Below, one piece after another: positions 33,481 through 43,789 of a stretch of 64,000 bases of DNA. The DNA is from Chlorops oryzae (taxonomy: Eukaryota > Arthropoda > Insecta > Diptera > Chloropidae): assembly GCA_020466095.1 (NCBI GenBank), contig CM035808.1, positions 75,137,188 to 75,201,187 of the forward strand, written 5' to 3'. Made by a program: the position numbers and the translations under genes. A model generated the notes under the pieces. The model saw only the letters and a list, made by a program, of their open reading frames with translations, was not told where the DNA came from and made no database searches. Each line of letters starts with the position of its first letter. Position 1 is the stretch's first letter.

Positions 33481-35265
33481 TGGGTTTTATTGTTGGGAGA
33501 ACCATCGGATGCTTGGCATCATAGGCAATAGATGCTGCTTCAAGCCGTCCTCCTACTCTTAATACGCTGTGATCGTCCAAAAAGGGTGCTAGTCCGTTGA
33601 GTTGGCTTGATGCGTCGATAGTTTTGCATGCCTTCAGATTATTAATATCACTTAATAGCTCAGATTGTTGAATTGTCTTAACGATGAATTGCAAGGATGT
33701 ATATAATTCAAAAGGACTTAATTCTGGTTGCAGCATGATTGAATGTTTTTCTTGCGTTCAGGACCCTTTCTGATGTGGAGGATTTACTCTTTGATGATTG
33801 GTCTTCATAAGTTGAACAAATTTGATCACATAAGCTATTGTACGTAGCAAAAACTTAAACGAATTCCGATGATTTATGGAGTATAGTAGTTCACTTGAAC
33901 TATTCTGAGCCTTGATGATTGCTACGATTGGTTTCTGTTTTAATTCCAATTCAACTGACGATTGAAGAGAACTTGACGATTGTTGAGGCCATTGCGTTTG
34001 GCTTCCGTGGAGAAATAATGGCCCATAAAACCATATGGTATGTGTTCGAAATTTTTCAGTTGAAATTCCCCGTGAAAGAACATCAGCTGGATTATTCTTT
34101 GATGGAACGTGATGCCATTGAGTTGGCAAGGAAAGCTGTTGAAATTTTGCTGACACGATTAGCTACGAATGTATAATATGAGGATGCCGATGATTTAATC
34201 CAATTTTAAAACAATTTCGGAGTCAGTCCAAAAGATTGTTGTAACATCCAAATTTTTAAGATCACCCTTTACTCTTTTAGTTAATTCAGCTCCTAATAAA
34301 GCCGCACATAGCTCCAAACGAGGCAATGTTTGTTTCTTGATCGGCGCTACTCTTGATTTTGCACACAGTAAATTGACTGTTATAGTTCCATCTGTGGCAA
34401 CTGATCGAACATAAATTGCTGCCCCATACGCCTTTTCTGATGCGTCAACAAACGTATGAATTTGCGTTTTATTTGGTTGTATCGTCTTATGGTTAAAGAT
34501 GTGCCTGGGCGCTCTTATGCTGTTCAAACCTGTGAATCCTTTTAGAAATTGGTTCCATTCCAAGTTGTAAGTCTTTTGGTAGCTCTTCATCCCAAGAATA
34601 TTTTGAGTTGCCATAACTGTTGCGTGAAAATTTTTGGCCTTTACAATAACTGGACCAAATATTCCCAAGGGGTCAAATATTTTGCCGAGGTCAGAACAAA
34701 CTGACCTTTTTGTTGGTGTCTTGTTGGATATTGTTGTGGATGCTCTCCCGCAAAGCTGATCCGTTTTAGGCAACCATATCACGCCCAAGGCCTTTTGTGC
34801 TTTATCAATATCTGAGTCGAAATCGAGGCTTATTTTCCCCTTCTCTTGGTTGGGCCAAAGTGGGTTTTAAACCACCCTTGTTGGGCCTTAAGATTTAATT
34901 TTGGTGCTTGAAAAGTGGCCCATAACTTTACAAGTAGTGAGGTGGGATAAGGTATTTATTGTTATTGGAATTTTTTTTGCCAGATAAATTGTTTTTAAGA
35001 TTTGATAGTTTTATTGAACCAGGGAATTTTTGCCGGTAATTTTTAAATTTGTCCTTCTGAAAAATTGCCAATTTTCAATGCTCCGGAAATCTGAGCAGGA
35101 ATTGGCGAATTGCAAACCCTGAACGGTAGGTCCAGCATGCAGAACATCATTGAGTGAGAGCCCCGTCGAAGTTTTTGCTGAACCATCAAATACAACGCGC
35201 AGTTTTGTTGTTGTACTGTCTGGCTTCAACACACAATGATGGGGTATGAAGAAACTTGGCGTCAA
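33481..35265 (-). pseudogene. Bel/Pao reverse transcriptase and RNase H, core deleted
   Basis: N-terminal RT block PHHCVLKPDSTTTKLRVVFD and LSLNDVLHAGPTVQ (35240-35130), then only about 330 bp before GVIWLPKTDQL (34785), so the palm with the catalytic Asp residues is missing. It continues with KRSVCSDLGKIFDPLGIFGP, RNase H blocks HTFVDASEKAYGAAIYVRS and LPRLELCAALLGAEL, and FWTDSEIVLKLD (34240-34200), then WHHVPSKNNPADVLSRG (34110). The region 34790-35010 has swollen homopolymers, so some damage could be sequence error. Family role: cDNA synthesis. Confidence 0.85.
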
Positions 35266-35269
35266 TAGT

Positions 35270-36470
35270 TCATCTTTTGGAATTTTCCTTCATGTGCCCT
35301 AGTGCCTCATACTCATTCATAAAGTTCACATACTGCATTTTTAGGTTCTCGTCCTTACTGAGACGTCTTTCCAATGAAAAAAAACGTTGAAGGGCTAGCT
35401 GACATGAATTTCCAAGCGCAGATACATTTCCCAATCGAGGTAGGTGAACCATGTATCTGCCTTCGTGTGTCCTTGCCACAGTTTGAACAAAGTGAATTTC
35501 GCATAATCTTTCCGATTCTGTCATTTGTCGTTGTACCTCGTCTGCATCATCCATTTTCCAGAATTTTTCCACCATTGTTGAAGTTGCAATTTCGTCTTCA
35601 CTGAAAACTGCGCATGTTGTTGAACTTCCTTGCTCTCCAGCTACCTTTCCAGTAACTATCCATCCTAATACTGAATTTTGTAGGTTAGGACATCCAGATT
35701 TTAATTTTATTTGTTGCGGCCGAAGTAAATTAGTGTAAAATTCTGCTCCTAGAAGGACATCGACTCTTTCTGGTGTGAAGAATTCAGGGTCTGCGAGTTT
35801 AATGTTTTTTGGTAGATTCCATTCTGATGTGTCAATATGGCATGATGGCTGTGCAGATACTATGTAAGGTAGAATGAACGCTTCTAGCTGTGCTGAATAC
35901 TTTCCATTTAGTGAATTCAATGCAACATTCACTCGTTGGGTTGACTGTCGGGTGTTTCGCCCGATTCCTTCAATACAAAGAGATGATTTTGAGGGAGACA
36001 GTGCTAGTCTTTTTACAGTCCTCTCGGATATTATGTTGATTTGAGATCCAGAGTCTAAAAGTGCACGGACTTCGCAACTGCGACCGTTATTCGCAGTTAA
36101 TCTTATTTTTGCTGTTGCAAGGAGAACGAACTTGTACCCAGCTGATGGTTGATTGGATAAAGCTACCGTAGCCTGTGTGTCTGTTGCTTTTTCTACAGTT
36201 GATTCTTTTTGCTCTGTAGCCACTGTTGACGTGACATTACCTTTGTCATTGGAAGACTTAGATTGTTCTAAATGTAACAAAGTATTATGTTTTTTGGGGC
36301 ACTTAGAACAAGATCTAGCTGAGCAGCCTTTGGATTGATGGTCGTCTTTAAAGCAGTTGACACACAACTTGTGGTTTTGTGTCCATTTAAGTCGTTCTAC
36401 TGGAGACATCTTTAAGAATTTTCCGCAATAGTAGATCGGGTGACCTTCTTTGCTGCATACCTTGCATGCT
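35270..36470 (-). pseudogene. Bel/Pao zinc knuckles and aspartyl protease
   Basis: The frame from about 36470 carries CKVCSKEGHPIYYC, then MSPVERLKWTQNHKLCVNCF (Met at 36409), CFKDDHQSKGC and CSKCPKKHN. The protease active site is ALLDSGSQINIIS (about 36060), within the DUF1758-type domain; VDVLLGAEFY follows, then the linker to RT (VEKFWKMDD) ending at a stop at 35270. It lies in a different frame from gag: the shift occurs just before the first knuckle. Family role: RNA binding and Gag-Pol processing. Confidence 0.85.
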
Positions 36471-37779
36471 TGTGGCGTGCCGACGTTGCTGAATCCGCCT
36501 TTTCCTTACCCCCAACGGCTTCCAGAGCTTGAAATCGAAGTTCTAAAAATTTTAGGAAATGTTGTATGCTCTGAAGTTCTCTAGGAGACTGTAATGAAGA
36601 TTCATATAGAATATGGCTTTGTCGATCCAATTTTTTAACCAGAATATGCAGCAGAAGAGGACTCCATTGATCGGTGTCGACACCTATGTTTTGTAATGCG
36701 AGCAAACTTTCATGTATGGTGTCATGAAAATTGCGAACGGTGTTTTTCTCAGGTGTTAAATTTTTAAGCGCCAAAATCTTTTCAATGATGAATCCAGTAA
36801 GTACTCGTTTATTGTTGAAACGTTCTTCTAGAATTGTCCACGCTGATGTATAGTTTTCTTCTGTTAGGTTGAGATGTCGTATCAACCTCTCTGCTTCTCC
36901 AGTGAGGTTGGTTTTTAAATACCACATTTTCTCTATGTTCTGCAGTGGTTGTTCATGAATAGTACGCTTGAAAATATCAGAAAAAGTCTGCCATTTCAAG
37001 AGATTGCCATCAAACTTCGGTATTGATATTTTTGGTAATTTTATCTCAGGTCGGCCTCGTGAAGGTGTCTTGGATTCCTTCATCAAGTTGGTGAGAGATG
37101 CCAGTTTTTTATGAACTTCACTCTCAATATTTATAAACTCATGCATGTCGTATCCTTGTTGTGTTGGATCACTGACATGTTCATGAATTTCAAAGTTTGC
37201 TTGTTGAATGTGGTCATAGAGTTTGCTTATTGCATTAATTCCATGTTCTGGAGATTCGTTTACTGCTGTGCCTTGAAGCAGTCTTGAAAGGGAAGACATC
37301 ATTGCCTGTTGTCTCCGTATCAAGGGTCCGATTTCATTTGTAGAATGCCGGTTGTCCTTTTCAGTAATTGTCCCATTTGACGTAGGGACAGTTTTTGGGA
37401 TTGCTCCTGACCGCTCATGTGGAGCTGAAGCCTTGAAGTCCAATAACGCCTTTTCTAATTGATCTTTAAATTTCTCCACCAGCTCCAGTGTTTGAGTATA
37501 TTTGTCTTTTGTGAAGTAATCATCGTCGAGTGGAACTTGCTCCATCAAGCGAATGTCGTTGTCCACACGCTCAAAGTGCTGCCATGCCCTGTTTATTCGG
37601 TTGAGACGTTCTTGGAAATAATCTGCATTGTTCTTTCGCGATGGTGAATCTTTTTGGTAATTACGGATGATCGTTTTAATGTTTTCCGTAGTAGTTTCTT
37701 GTTCCGCCTTTAGCTGCTTAAACTCCTCCATTATGCGTTGTATATATGAAATAAGTTTGTTTGTTGAACTGTTGATCAC
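36412..37779 (-). CDS. Bel/Pao gag (capsid)
   Basis: 455 codons without a stop. The N-terminus is helical and charged (MINSSTNKLISYIQRIMEEF, coiled-coil-like). From about residue 250 comes the DUF1759 capsid-type block: LPKISIPKFDGNLLKWQTFS, then EKMWYLKTNLTGEAERLI, AWTILEERFNNKRVL and LEALGG-like LEAVGGKEKAD. The C-terminal 30 residues run into the wrong frame (RHKHARYAAKKV) where the first zinc knuckle should start, so the original protein continued into the knuckle frame. It is transcribed from the LTR at 38012-38403, with a leader of about 230 bp. Confidence 0.8.
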   Translation of the reverse strand: MINSSTNKLISYIQRIMEEFKQLKAEQETTTENIKTIIRNYQKDSPSRKNNADYFQERLNRINRAWQHFERVDNDIRLMEQVPLDDDYFTKDKYTQTLELVEKFKDQLEKALLDFKASAPHERSGAIPKTVPTSNGTITEKDNRHSTNEIGPLIRRQQAMMSSLSRLLQGTAVNESPEHGINAISKLYDHIQQANFEIHEHVSDPTQQGYDMHEFINIESEVHKKLASLTNLMKESKTPSRGRPEIKLPKISIPKFDGNLLKWQTFSDIFKRTIHEQPLQNIEKMWYLKTNLTGEAERLIRHLNLTEENYTSAWTILEERFNNKRVLTGFIIEKILALKNLTPEKNTVRNFHDTIHESLLALQNIGVDTDQWSPLLLHILVKKLDRQSHILYESSLQSPRELQSIQHFLKFLELRFQALEAVGGKEKADSATSARHKHARYAAKKVTRSTIAENS

Positions 37780-37989
37780 TTGTAGTAGTCCTTCTTTATA
37801 TGTAAAAAAGATCTGCTATATTTTCAACTGTCCAGCCTTTGATAATCCTTCAGGATATAACTACTGCTGACAGTGAGACCGCTCGAGTTGCGCGAACTTT
37901 GACTTCGGTATAATAAACGATTTTATTCGCGACGAACTTACTCGAATGTATTAAAATTTTGTTGTTTATTGACGACAGAACTCAGAAGA

Positions 37990-38011
37990 AGTTCTTTGTG
38001 GGGGTCACCAA
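37990..38011 (-). promoter_or_regulatory. Bel/Pao primer-binding site
   Basis: On the minus strand the LTR ends ...AAAAACA and is followed at once by TTGGTGACCCCCACAAAG; TGGTGACCCCCAC would pair with the 3' end of a tRNA. I do not name the tRNA. Confidence 0.6.
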
Positions 38012-38403
38012 TGTTTTTACTTCAAATTTTCGGCTTGAATTCAAAAACCGTACAGCACATGAACTGCAGATATCAGAATTCAAGTTGTACCAAGCAGCAC
38101 ATAAACTGTTGATACACGAAGACAAGTCCCTAAGTTGATCACACAATGGTTTCAATTGGACTCTTGTTTATTAATAAATTTCATTTCTTTTATACATTAT
38201 TATTGCTAGATAATCAATATTTAAATCAATGAAGCTCAATATTATTTCATTATTGCTTAAGCAGTAATTTTTCTTTTTCTTGTTCTTTTCTTTTGATCTG
38301 TTTTTTATATACAAACATATTCTCGCTTACATGCAAAGTTTTCTTGCGACATAAATTTTTGCTGATCGCATAAAATAAACAATTGTGGATTGAATTCTAA
38401 ACA
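38012..38403 (-). repeat. Bel/Pao 5' LTR
   Basis: Second 392-bp LTR, about 99% identical to the one at 30117. On the minus strand it starts TGTTTAGAATTC and contains GTATATAAAAAAC as a likely TATA box. Confidence 0.92.
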
Positions 38404-38838
38404 ATAGTCGTTCATCAAAATTTGTTTGTTTAATCCTTGAATTGCGTTGTGACTGTTTTTGTCTGCCAATGTCAAGTGTTTAAAAATTTCTTTTCGATCG
38501 TCGTCATCCATGACGCCGAATAGCCAGCTGGAAGCTTTTCCCACTGCGTTGATTAGGCCTCGCCCATTTCGGTTATGTTCCATTGGTGTTATTGAGCTTA
38601 GTTTTGCTCGAATTTACCTAATTTCGGCCAACAACAACTCCCTGTTTTTTATTTGTACTGTGTCGACATATTCAATGATGATGTTTATTACACTTACTAT
38701 TTCTTCGGGGTGGATTATGTGTAGAACGGTATAAAATTCCTCTATGATTTCCGTTTCCTTCAAGTGGACTTGTACGTACCCTACCTGTTCGGTAGTTGGT
38801 GTTATCTGTAGTCGGCCACTCGCCATTGCTGCCATCAG
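38404..38838 (-). pseudogene. Envelope gene of gypsy element A, N-terminal piece
   Basis: Minus-strand: RLQITPTTEQVGYVQVHLKE, IIHPEEIVSV, and after an in-frame stop the furin-like region RNGRGLINAVGKASSWLFGV, DDDDRKEIFKHLTLADKNSH and LNKQILMNDY, where the Bel/Pao element interrupts it. It is collinear with env of element B (RNRR there). The cleavage motif here reads RNGR, so cleavage would be weakened. Role in the family: F2 subunit and fusion peptide of the F-like Env. Confidence 0.8.
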
Positions 38839-38994
38839 TAATTTATATTGGTTTCGGCATGGTGTAATGAAATTGTAAAATTCGGCAATCGGAAATTTAG
38901 GAAATTTTGGACCTAGTTCTACTCATTGTGAAGTCTATAACCCAATTTGGTCATCAAATTCTTAATTTGTCGTTAAACTCGATTTATAAATGTT

Positions 38995-39804
38995 TTAGTC
39001 ATGTGGTTTGATACATTTCCATTGTTTATATTTACTATCTCCTCTACGAGAAATGGATACAAGGTATATTTTTTTTTTAAATTTTAATTTGAATGCGTTT
39101 CGTTTTCCCGGTACGTTGCTTACTTTTCTCTTTTGGATTTCGTGCAGCAGATATTCCCATTCTTCTTCTGTTTCTCTCCAGTTGGCCAGAGTCATATTAT
39201 GTTTGATTATTAGATTGTTGAGGAAGTCCCTGCTGATTCTACTGTCTTCCACGAAAGCGTTTCGTGGCAAGAATGCCATGTTCACCACATCTCGATATTT
39301 TTCTGCAAAACGCAGCAGGTATATTCCACAGTCATTCAGGTTTTGTTGCTGACTGCATTCCAGGTACACTAGTGGCATCGTGGCTTCAGTATACATAGTT
39401 CTTTCCTTAGGAAATTTTTTCCCGGCTTCCCACTGTACAATTGATCGAAGTGTTTTTGCTATTTTTGTTGCGTCATGTGGCTGTAGAGAGTCCAGCACGT
39501 AGATTGAAGGCCAGGCCACAGTCGCAAGCATCCAGTGGTTGTGTTTGTGTATCAGAATTATTAGATTTTCGTAGTCGAAGATATTTATTCTTCTTAGGAA
39601 TCCGTTCAACCTTATTTGCTCATGTTGCGATTTATTGGTTTTTGTCGTTGCGCATGCATAAAAGTGTGTGTCAAACACATGAATTTTCTTTCCCTTGACC
39701 TCTCTCATTATCCATGCTAGTAATGAGTTGATATGATCGTCATTCAACCAGTTATTGGCGTTAATGCCATCCAATTTCTAATTGATTTTTCGTAATCCGG
39801 TCAT
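38995..39804 (-). pseudogene. Ulp1/SENP-like C48 cysteine peptidase of gypsy element A (one nonsense codon)
   Basis: ATG at 39804, then MTGLRKIN, a TAG at codon 9 (39780-39778) where element B has Trp, then an uninterrupted frame of 260 codons. Ulp1 hallmarks: NNWLNDDHINSLLAW, HKHNHWMLATVAW (catalytic His), SIYVLDSLQPHDA (Asp), and SQQQNLNDCGIYLL (oxyanion Gln and catalytic Cys). The tail ends YLVSISRRG...W. It lies between the integrase C-terminus (about 39870) and env (38838), as in element B, and is far better preserved than its neighbours. The peptidase family cleaves SUMO or related proteins from targets; the substrate here is unknown. A later TTG or Met start could bypass the stop. Confidence 0.8.
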
Positions 39805-39869
39805 CTTTATGTTGATTGCGTTAAAAAATTTTGACTGCAATTATTGACCGGTCGCAGTGAATTGGTACT

Positions 39870-41506
39870 GGCAAAAGAAAATTTTGTTTTGCTTAGATAT
39901 GGATTTTCGAGGTTTGAAAGAAGAGAAAAAAAAATGTTGTTTTTATCCTCTTCTGTTTTCTGTTTGTTGAAAGTGCAGTTTTATTAAGTTTTAATGGAAT
40001 CGTTTTTCTTTTCCTTTGATTTTCAATATTACATTCACCGGCGTTGGAATTGGTACAATCGAATAAGGGCCTTCCCAAATGGGTGAGAATTTATTTTTTC
40101 GGTTTTGGTTCTTTAGCCACACTTTTTCTCCAGTCTAAAAGTCTCTGATTTTTGAGCCCTTATCCTAGTATCGCTTGGATTTTTCTTTGGCTATTTTTTT
40201 ATTCTCTCTTACTAATTGATGGGTGCGCTGGATTTGATATTTTAATATTTTCGAGAAATCCTCGGTGTTATACAATGGCTCAGGTCTTCTTTTTAGGTTT
40301 ATTGGAATGTCGGCTTCAAACCCGAAAAAAATTTTGCAAAACGTTTGTTTTGTAGATGTACTGTATTGTTATGTACGTGCACAGCGTGGTGCAGCCATTC
40401 ATCCCAATTTTTGCCATTCTCATTGACGAAATTTCGGAGAAATTCCGCAAGAGGTCGGTGACTCCTTTCCGAGAGCACTATTGGCTTGGGGGTGGTATGG
40501 TGAAGTTTGAGATTTCTTGATTCCAAGAATTTTGCAAACTTCTTTAAATAATTTCGATGTAAAATTTGTGCCGTTATCCGCGACTAAAACCTTTGGTATC
40601 AGGAGTTTTGATATTATCTCGTTGAAGAAAGCTTTTACCACTGTTGCCGCCTCTGCATCCAGAATTGCGGTGCATATAAAAATTTTTGAAAAATCGTCTA
40701 TAAATGTTAAAATGTATTTGTTATCTCTCGATATTTCCGGTAGGGGGCCTTACTATATACATATAGACTTTGTAGAAAGGGCCATGAGCTATATCTGTGA
40801 GTACCGTGGGTATTCTTTCTACTTTTGAGCATTTATTCTGCTGGCATTTTTCGCAGTTTTTTATATAATCTCGAGTCTCTCTATGCATGCCGTTCCACGT
40901 TTACTGCCGTCGAATGCGGAAAAATGTTTTTATAACCCACTTGTGACCTCCTAATGACCCATATTGAAAACTTTTAAGCACCTCTTCGATGTCCTTCCTC
41001 TGTGTTAAAAATTCTGCTAAATCCTCTGTCTCTGGTTGATCTGTGGGGTTTGTATCTTCTGAATCCTCTCTGGTTTTGTTTGTCTCCGTATTTTCTTCTA
41101 TCTGCTCTATTTTGAACTTTGTTTGTGCTCTTGTTACCACTGACACAAGATTATTTTCATATGGTAATAGGCTCAACGTGTCTGCGTTTAAGTTATACTT
41201 TCCAGTCTTGTAACAGATTTCGAATCCAAATTCCGAGAGCTTAATGCGGAATCTCGCCAATCGGGGTGCCTCATCTTTTAAGTTTGCTTTGCCCTTTAGG
41301 GGTTTGTGGCCTGTATAAGCCGTAAACGGGCGGCCGAAAAGGTAGCAACGGAAATTTTTGTTGACCACACAATGACAAGGAATTCCATTTCGATTGTTGA
41401 ATAGCGTTTCTCTGTTGCGCTTAATGCTCTGCTTGCGAACGCGGTCGTTTGATCTTCTCTGGTTCCCCTTGCAAAAGGACTGCACCGAGTGTTTCGTTGC
41501 TCGCAT
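39870..41506 (-). pseudogene. Gypsy element A: RNase H end and integrase
   Basis: Minus-strand blocks: AYTGHKPLKGKANLKDEAPR, LARFRIKLSEFGFEICYKTG and KYNLNADTLS (RNase H/tether, 41330-41170), GSLGGHKWVIKTFFRIRRQ (integrase zinc-finger start), [20 protein letters not shown] (40635; Asp in ADNGTNF), [20 protein letters not shown] (Glu; 40460), and EKVWLKNQNRKNKFSPIWEG (40130; C-terminal domain of GPY/F type). Stops and frameshifts break it into at least five pieces. Homologous to the integrase of element B, about 70% alike by eye in aligned blocks. Confidence 0.85.
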
Positions 41507-41618
41507 CCGTTGTTAGCATGAATGGCTTTAAAAAATCTACAAGCTTTAGTAGTGGTGGACTAGTAATTGCAGCTTTAATGGCTATTACTCCCATCTGGCA
41601 TTCCTCCGTCCAAGCGAA

Positions 41619-42548
41619 CTAGGCATCTTTTCTGATCAGTGATGTCAAAGGAAAAAGAAGCGCTGCTTTATTTGGTATGAATTTTTGGCAGAAGTTTGCC
41701 AGTACCAGGAACGCTTGCAATTCTTTCTTATTTTTCGGTATCGGGGAAATTTTGATACATTCAACCTTACTTGAGTCCGGCCGTACGCCTTGGTCGAAAC
41801 AGTTCTGACCCAAATAGACCACTTCCTTCCTTAAGAATTGGCAATTTTCTGTTTGTATTTTCAATTGACTGCTTCTTGGGGTTTGTAGTACTTTTCGTAA
41901 CCTTATTTCGTGTTGCTTAAGGTTACTTTCGTAAATGACTATGTCATCCAAATAAACAAAACAATCGACGCCTTGCAGACCGGTCAGAACATTATTCATA
42001 AGTCTTTGAAATGTTGACGGGGCTCCGGAGTGTCCTAATGTCATTCTTACAAATTCGTTATGTCCTATTTCATTACTGAATGCTGTTTCTCTCTCGTTCA
42101 CAAGCACTTGATGGTATCCGCTTGCCAGGTCTAGCGTTGTGAAATACCGGCTGCAACCGAGTGATTTGCTTGGAGCAATTATGTCTTGTTCCAACATCTC
42201 TCCCACCTGTTGATTTATCTCCGCCTTGTGGGCCTCTAGAAGGCGATATTGCCGAATATTTTTGGGTGCTTTCCCGACCTCTGTAGGTATTTCGTGGTTG
42301 AGCACAGTGGTGTTACTCAATTCGTCACCCTTTAGGTGGAAAACATCCGCATAGTCCCTGCATATATACGCTATGGACTGTATTTCTTCGTGGTTCAAAT
42401 TTTCTTCCAATTTCAAGGAATTTATTAACAGATTTTTGCTCTCATCTGTCTCATCGCTCTCAACTACGTTGACTTCTGACGTTTTAACTGTTCTATATTC
42501 CTTCAATAGCGAGTATTTTAATTCCGTGCTTCCTTTTATTTCCGCCAT
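41619..42548 (-). pseudogene. Gypsy element A reverse transcriptase with internal deletion
   Basis: Open for 309 codons: the linker KYSLLKEYRTVK, YADVFHLKGDELSNT, EIPTEVGKAPKNIRQYRLLE and GEMLEQDIIAPSKS run straight into CSRYFTTLDLASGYHQV, so the block that normally contains the WRLVVDYR motif is missing without a frame change. The catalytic Asp in LDLASGYHQ and the YLDDIVIY box (41960) are intact, as is YLGQNCFDQGV. RT would not work without the deleted fingers. Family role: cDNA synthesis. Confidence 0.85.
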
Positions 42549-42687
42549 TTTTCCGAGGCGTTTAGTACTGGCACGAATCCGATCCCATTCTGTGGTCTTG
42601 ATAGACTCTTTCCTGGGTATACCTGTGCAGCAATTGTTGTCTTATGCACGACTACTTCTTCCGTGAGTGGTCCTGTGTTTATTCGTG

Positions 42688-42930
42688 CTATTGCCGCTGC
42701 TCTGGGGGGATTGTTATTGTTTCTGCTATAAAAGTCCTTTTCCCCGAATATTTAAATGGCACTCTGGCCACTAGGTTGCCTCCTTCCTTGAAGGTCAACT
42801 GTATCTCAATAGTGTGCAAAATAGCTCTATTCCAGAGCATGTCTCTTCCCAGGAGAACATCTGCTGGCAAACTGCTATTACGTGGCACTACGTGCATTTC
42901 CATTTTTATATCCAGCGTAAGCGGGGTATA
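42688..42930 (-). pseudogene. Gypsy element A aspartyl protease, C-terminal half
   Basis: Minus-strand LTLDIKMEMHVVPRNSSLPA followed by DVLLGRDMLW, the C-terminal protease signature, then a linker to RT (TITIPPEQR). It is separated from the active-site half at about 43795-43880 by a DINE-1-like insertion. Confidence 0.7.
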
Positions 42931-43660
42931 TTAGTTTTGTGCGAATCTTGTAACAGGGATAATTAAGCTCCGGAGATATAGACAAATATATATAGAAATA
43001 ATCAGGATCAAAAACTGAATCGATTTAGACATGTCCGTCTGTCTGTCCGTCCGTCCGTCCGTCTGTCCGTCTGTCTGTCTGTCCGTCTCTCCGTCCGTCC
43101 GTCCGTCTGTCCGTCTGTCTGTCTATCCGTCTCTCCGTCCGTCCGTCTGTCCGTCCGTCCGTGGTCCGATCTCCTCCGAAACGGCTAAACCAATGAAGTC
43201 GAAATTTGGTACACATGTATATCGGGGTGCGAGTATGATGCCAAGTAAAAATGGGAGACATCCATCCACTGCCACGCCCACAAATTAATTTATTGAGTTT
43301 TTAGTAAAATGCTTGTAACTTCCGAACCACGCAACACATTCCATTGATATTTGGTGTACTGGCAAACTACAAAAAGGCACATATCCTGTAAAAAAATTGA
43401 CGCCGCCATTCTCGAGCCACGCCCACAAATAAGCCCACAAATGAAGATTTTTCGTAACTTCCGAAGTGAAAGGCGTAGAAGCTTCAAATTCGCAACATAG
43501 GTTTATCAAGGCGAATGAAAGGTGTAGGAAAATAATTTATGTGGCCCGCCCACTGCTACGCCCACAAAAAGAGAAGCAAAACATAGTGCGCTAATAATGT
43601 CGGAATGCTGGGTATTTCAAAGTCCGTTCTTGACCGACTTAAGCTTTCTTACTTGTTAAT
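42931..43660 (+). mobile_element. DINE-1/mini-me-like (Helitron-class) repeat splitting the protease
   Basis: On the plus strand: GATTTAGACATGTCCGTCTGTCTG opens a (GTCY)n tract (43030-43162), then CCTCCGAAACGGCTAAACCAATG and CGAAATTTGGTACACATGTATAT, repeated CCACGCCCAC motifs, and an end AAAGTCCGTTCTTGACCGAC with TTAAGCTTTCTTACTTGTT (about 43653). This layout is that of fly DINE-1/mini-me elements, which have a (GTCY)n block and an end of this type. Frames across the CCGT repeats are not genes. Boundaries are approximate. Confidence 0.7.
43028..43162. repeat. (GTCY)n proto-microsatellite
   Basis: A run of GTCC and GTCT tetramers with a few CTCT and CTAT interruptions, internal to the DINE-1-like element. 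Confidence 0.95.
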
Positions 43661-43789
43661 GCTGGAATCGCACTATGTTAAATCATCATTGATCTAATAG
43701 TATTGGAATCTCCAACAAAAGCTCCTCTTAAGCATTTCTTGTCCTCCTTATTTATTGGTTCGTCTTCTTTTTAGACTTCTCTTTTCACT

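Larger units (their letters stand above)
30117..38403 (-). mobile_element. Complete-length Bel/Pao LTR retrotransposon with env-like gene (8287 bp)
   Basis: Two 392-bp direct repeats (30117-30508 and 38012-38403) are the LTRs, read on the minus strand as TGTTTAGAATTC...AAAAACA. ATAGT occurs on both sides (30112-30116 and 38404-38408): a perfect 5-bp target duplication. Gene order on the minus strand: gag, zinc knuckles and protease, RT-RH, integrase, env-like ORF. It is inserted into env of gypsy element A. The ORFs are broken by frameshifts and the RT core is deleted. Confidence 0.92.

Noticed and set aside
34000..34176. Plus-strand frame opposite the Bel/Pao RNase H region
   Set aside because: Antisense shadow of a real retroelement gene.
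40299..42548. Extra host genes inside element A
   Set aside because: All frames match gypsy pol in order; the only non-standard ORF is the C48 peptidase.
43025..43288. Frames of repeated SVCPSVCLSV and TDGRTDGQTD type
   Set aside because: They come from the (GTCY)n tract of the DINE-1-like repeat.
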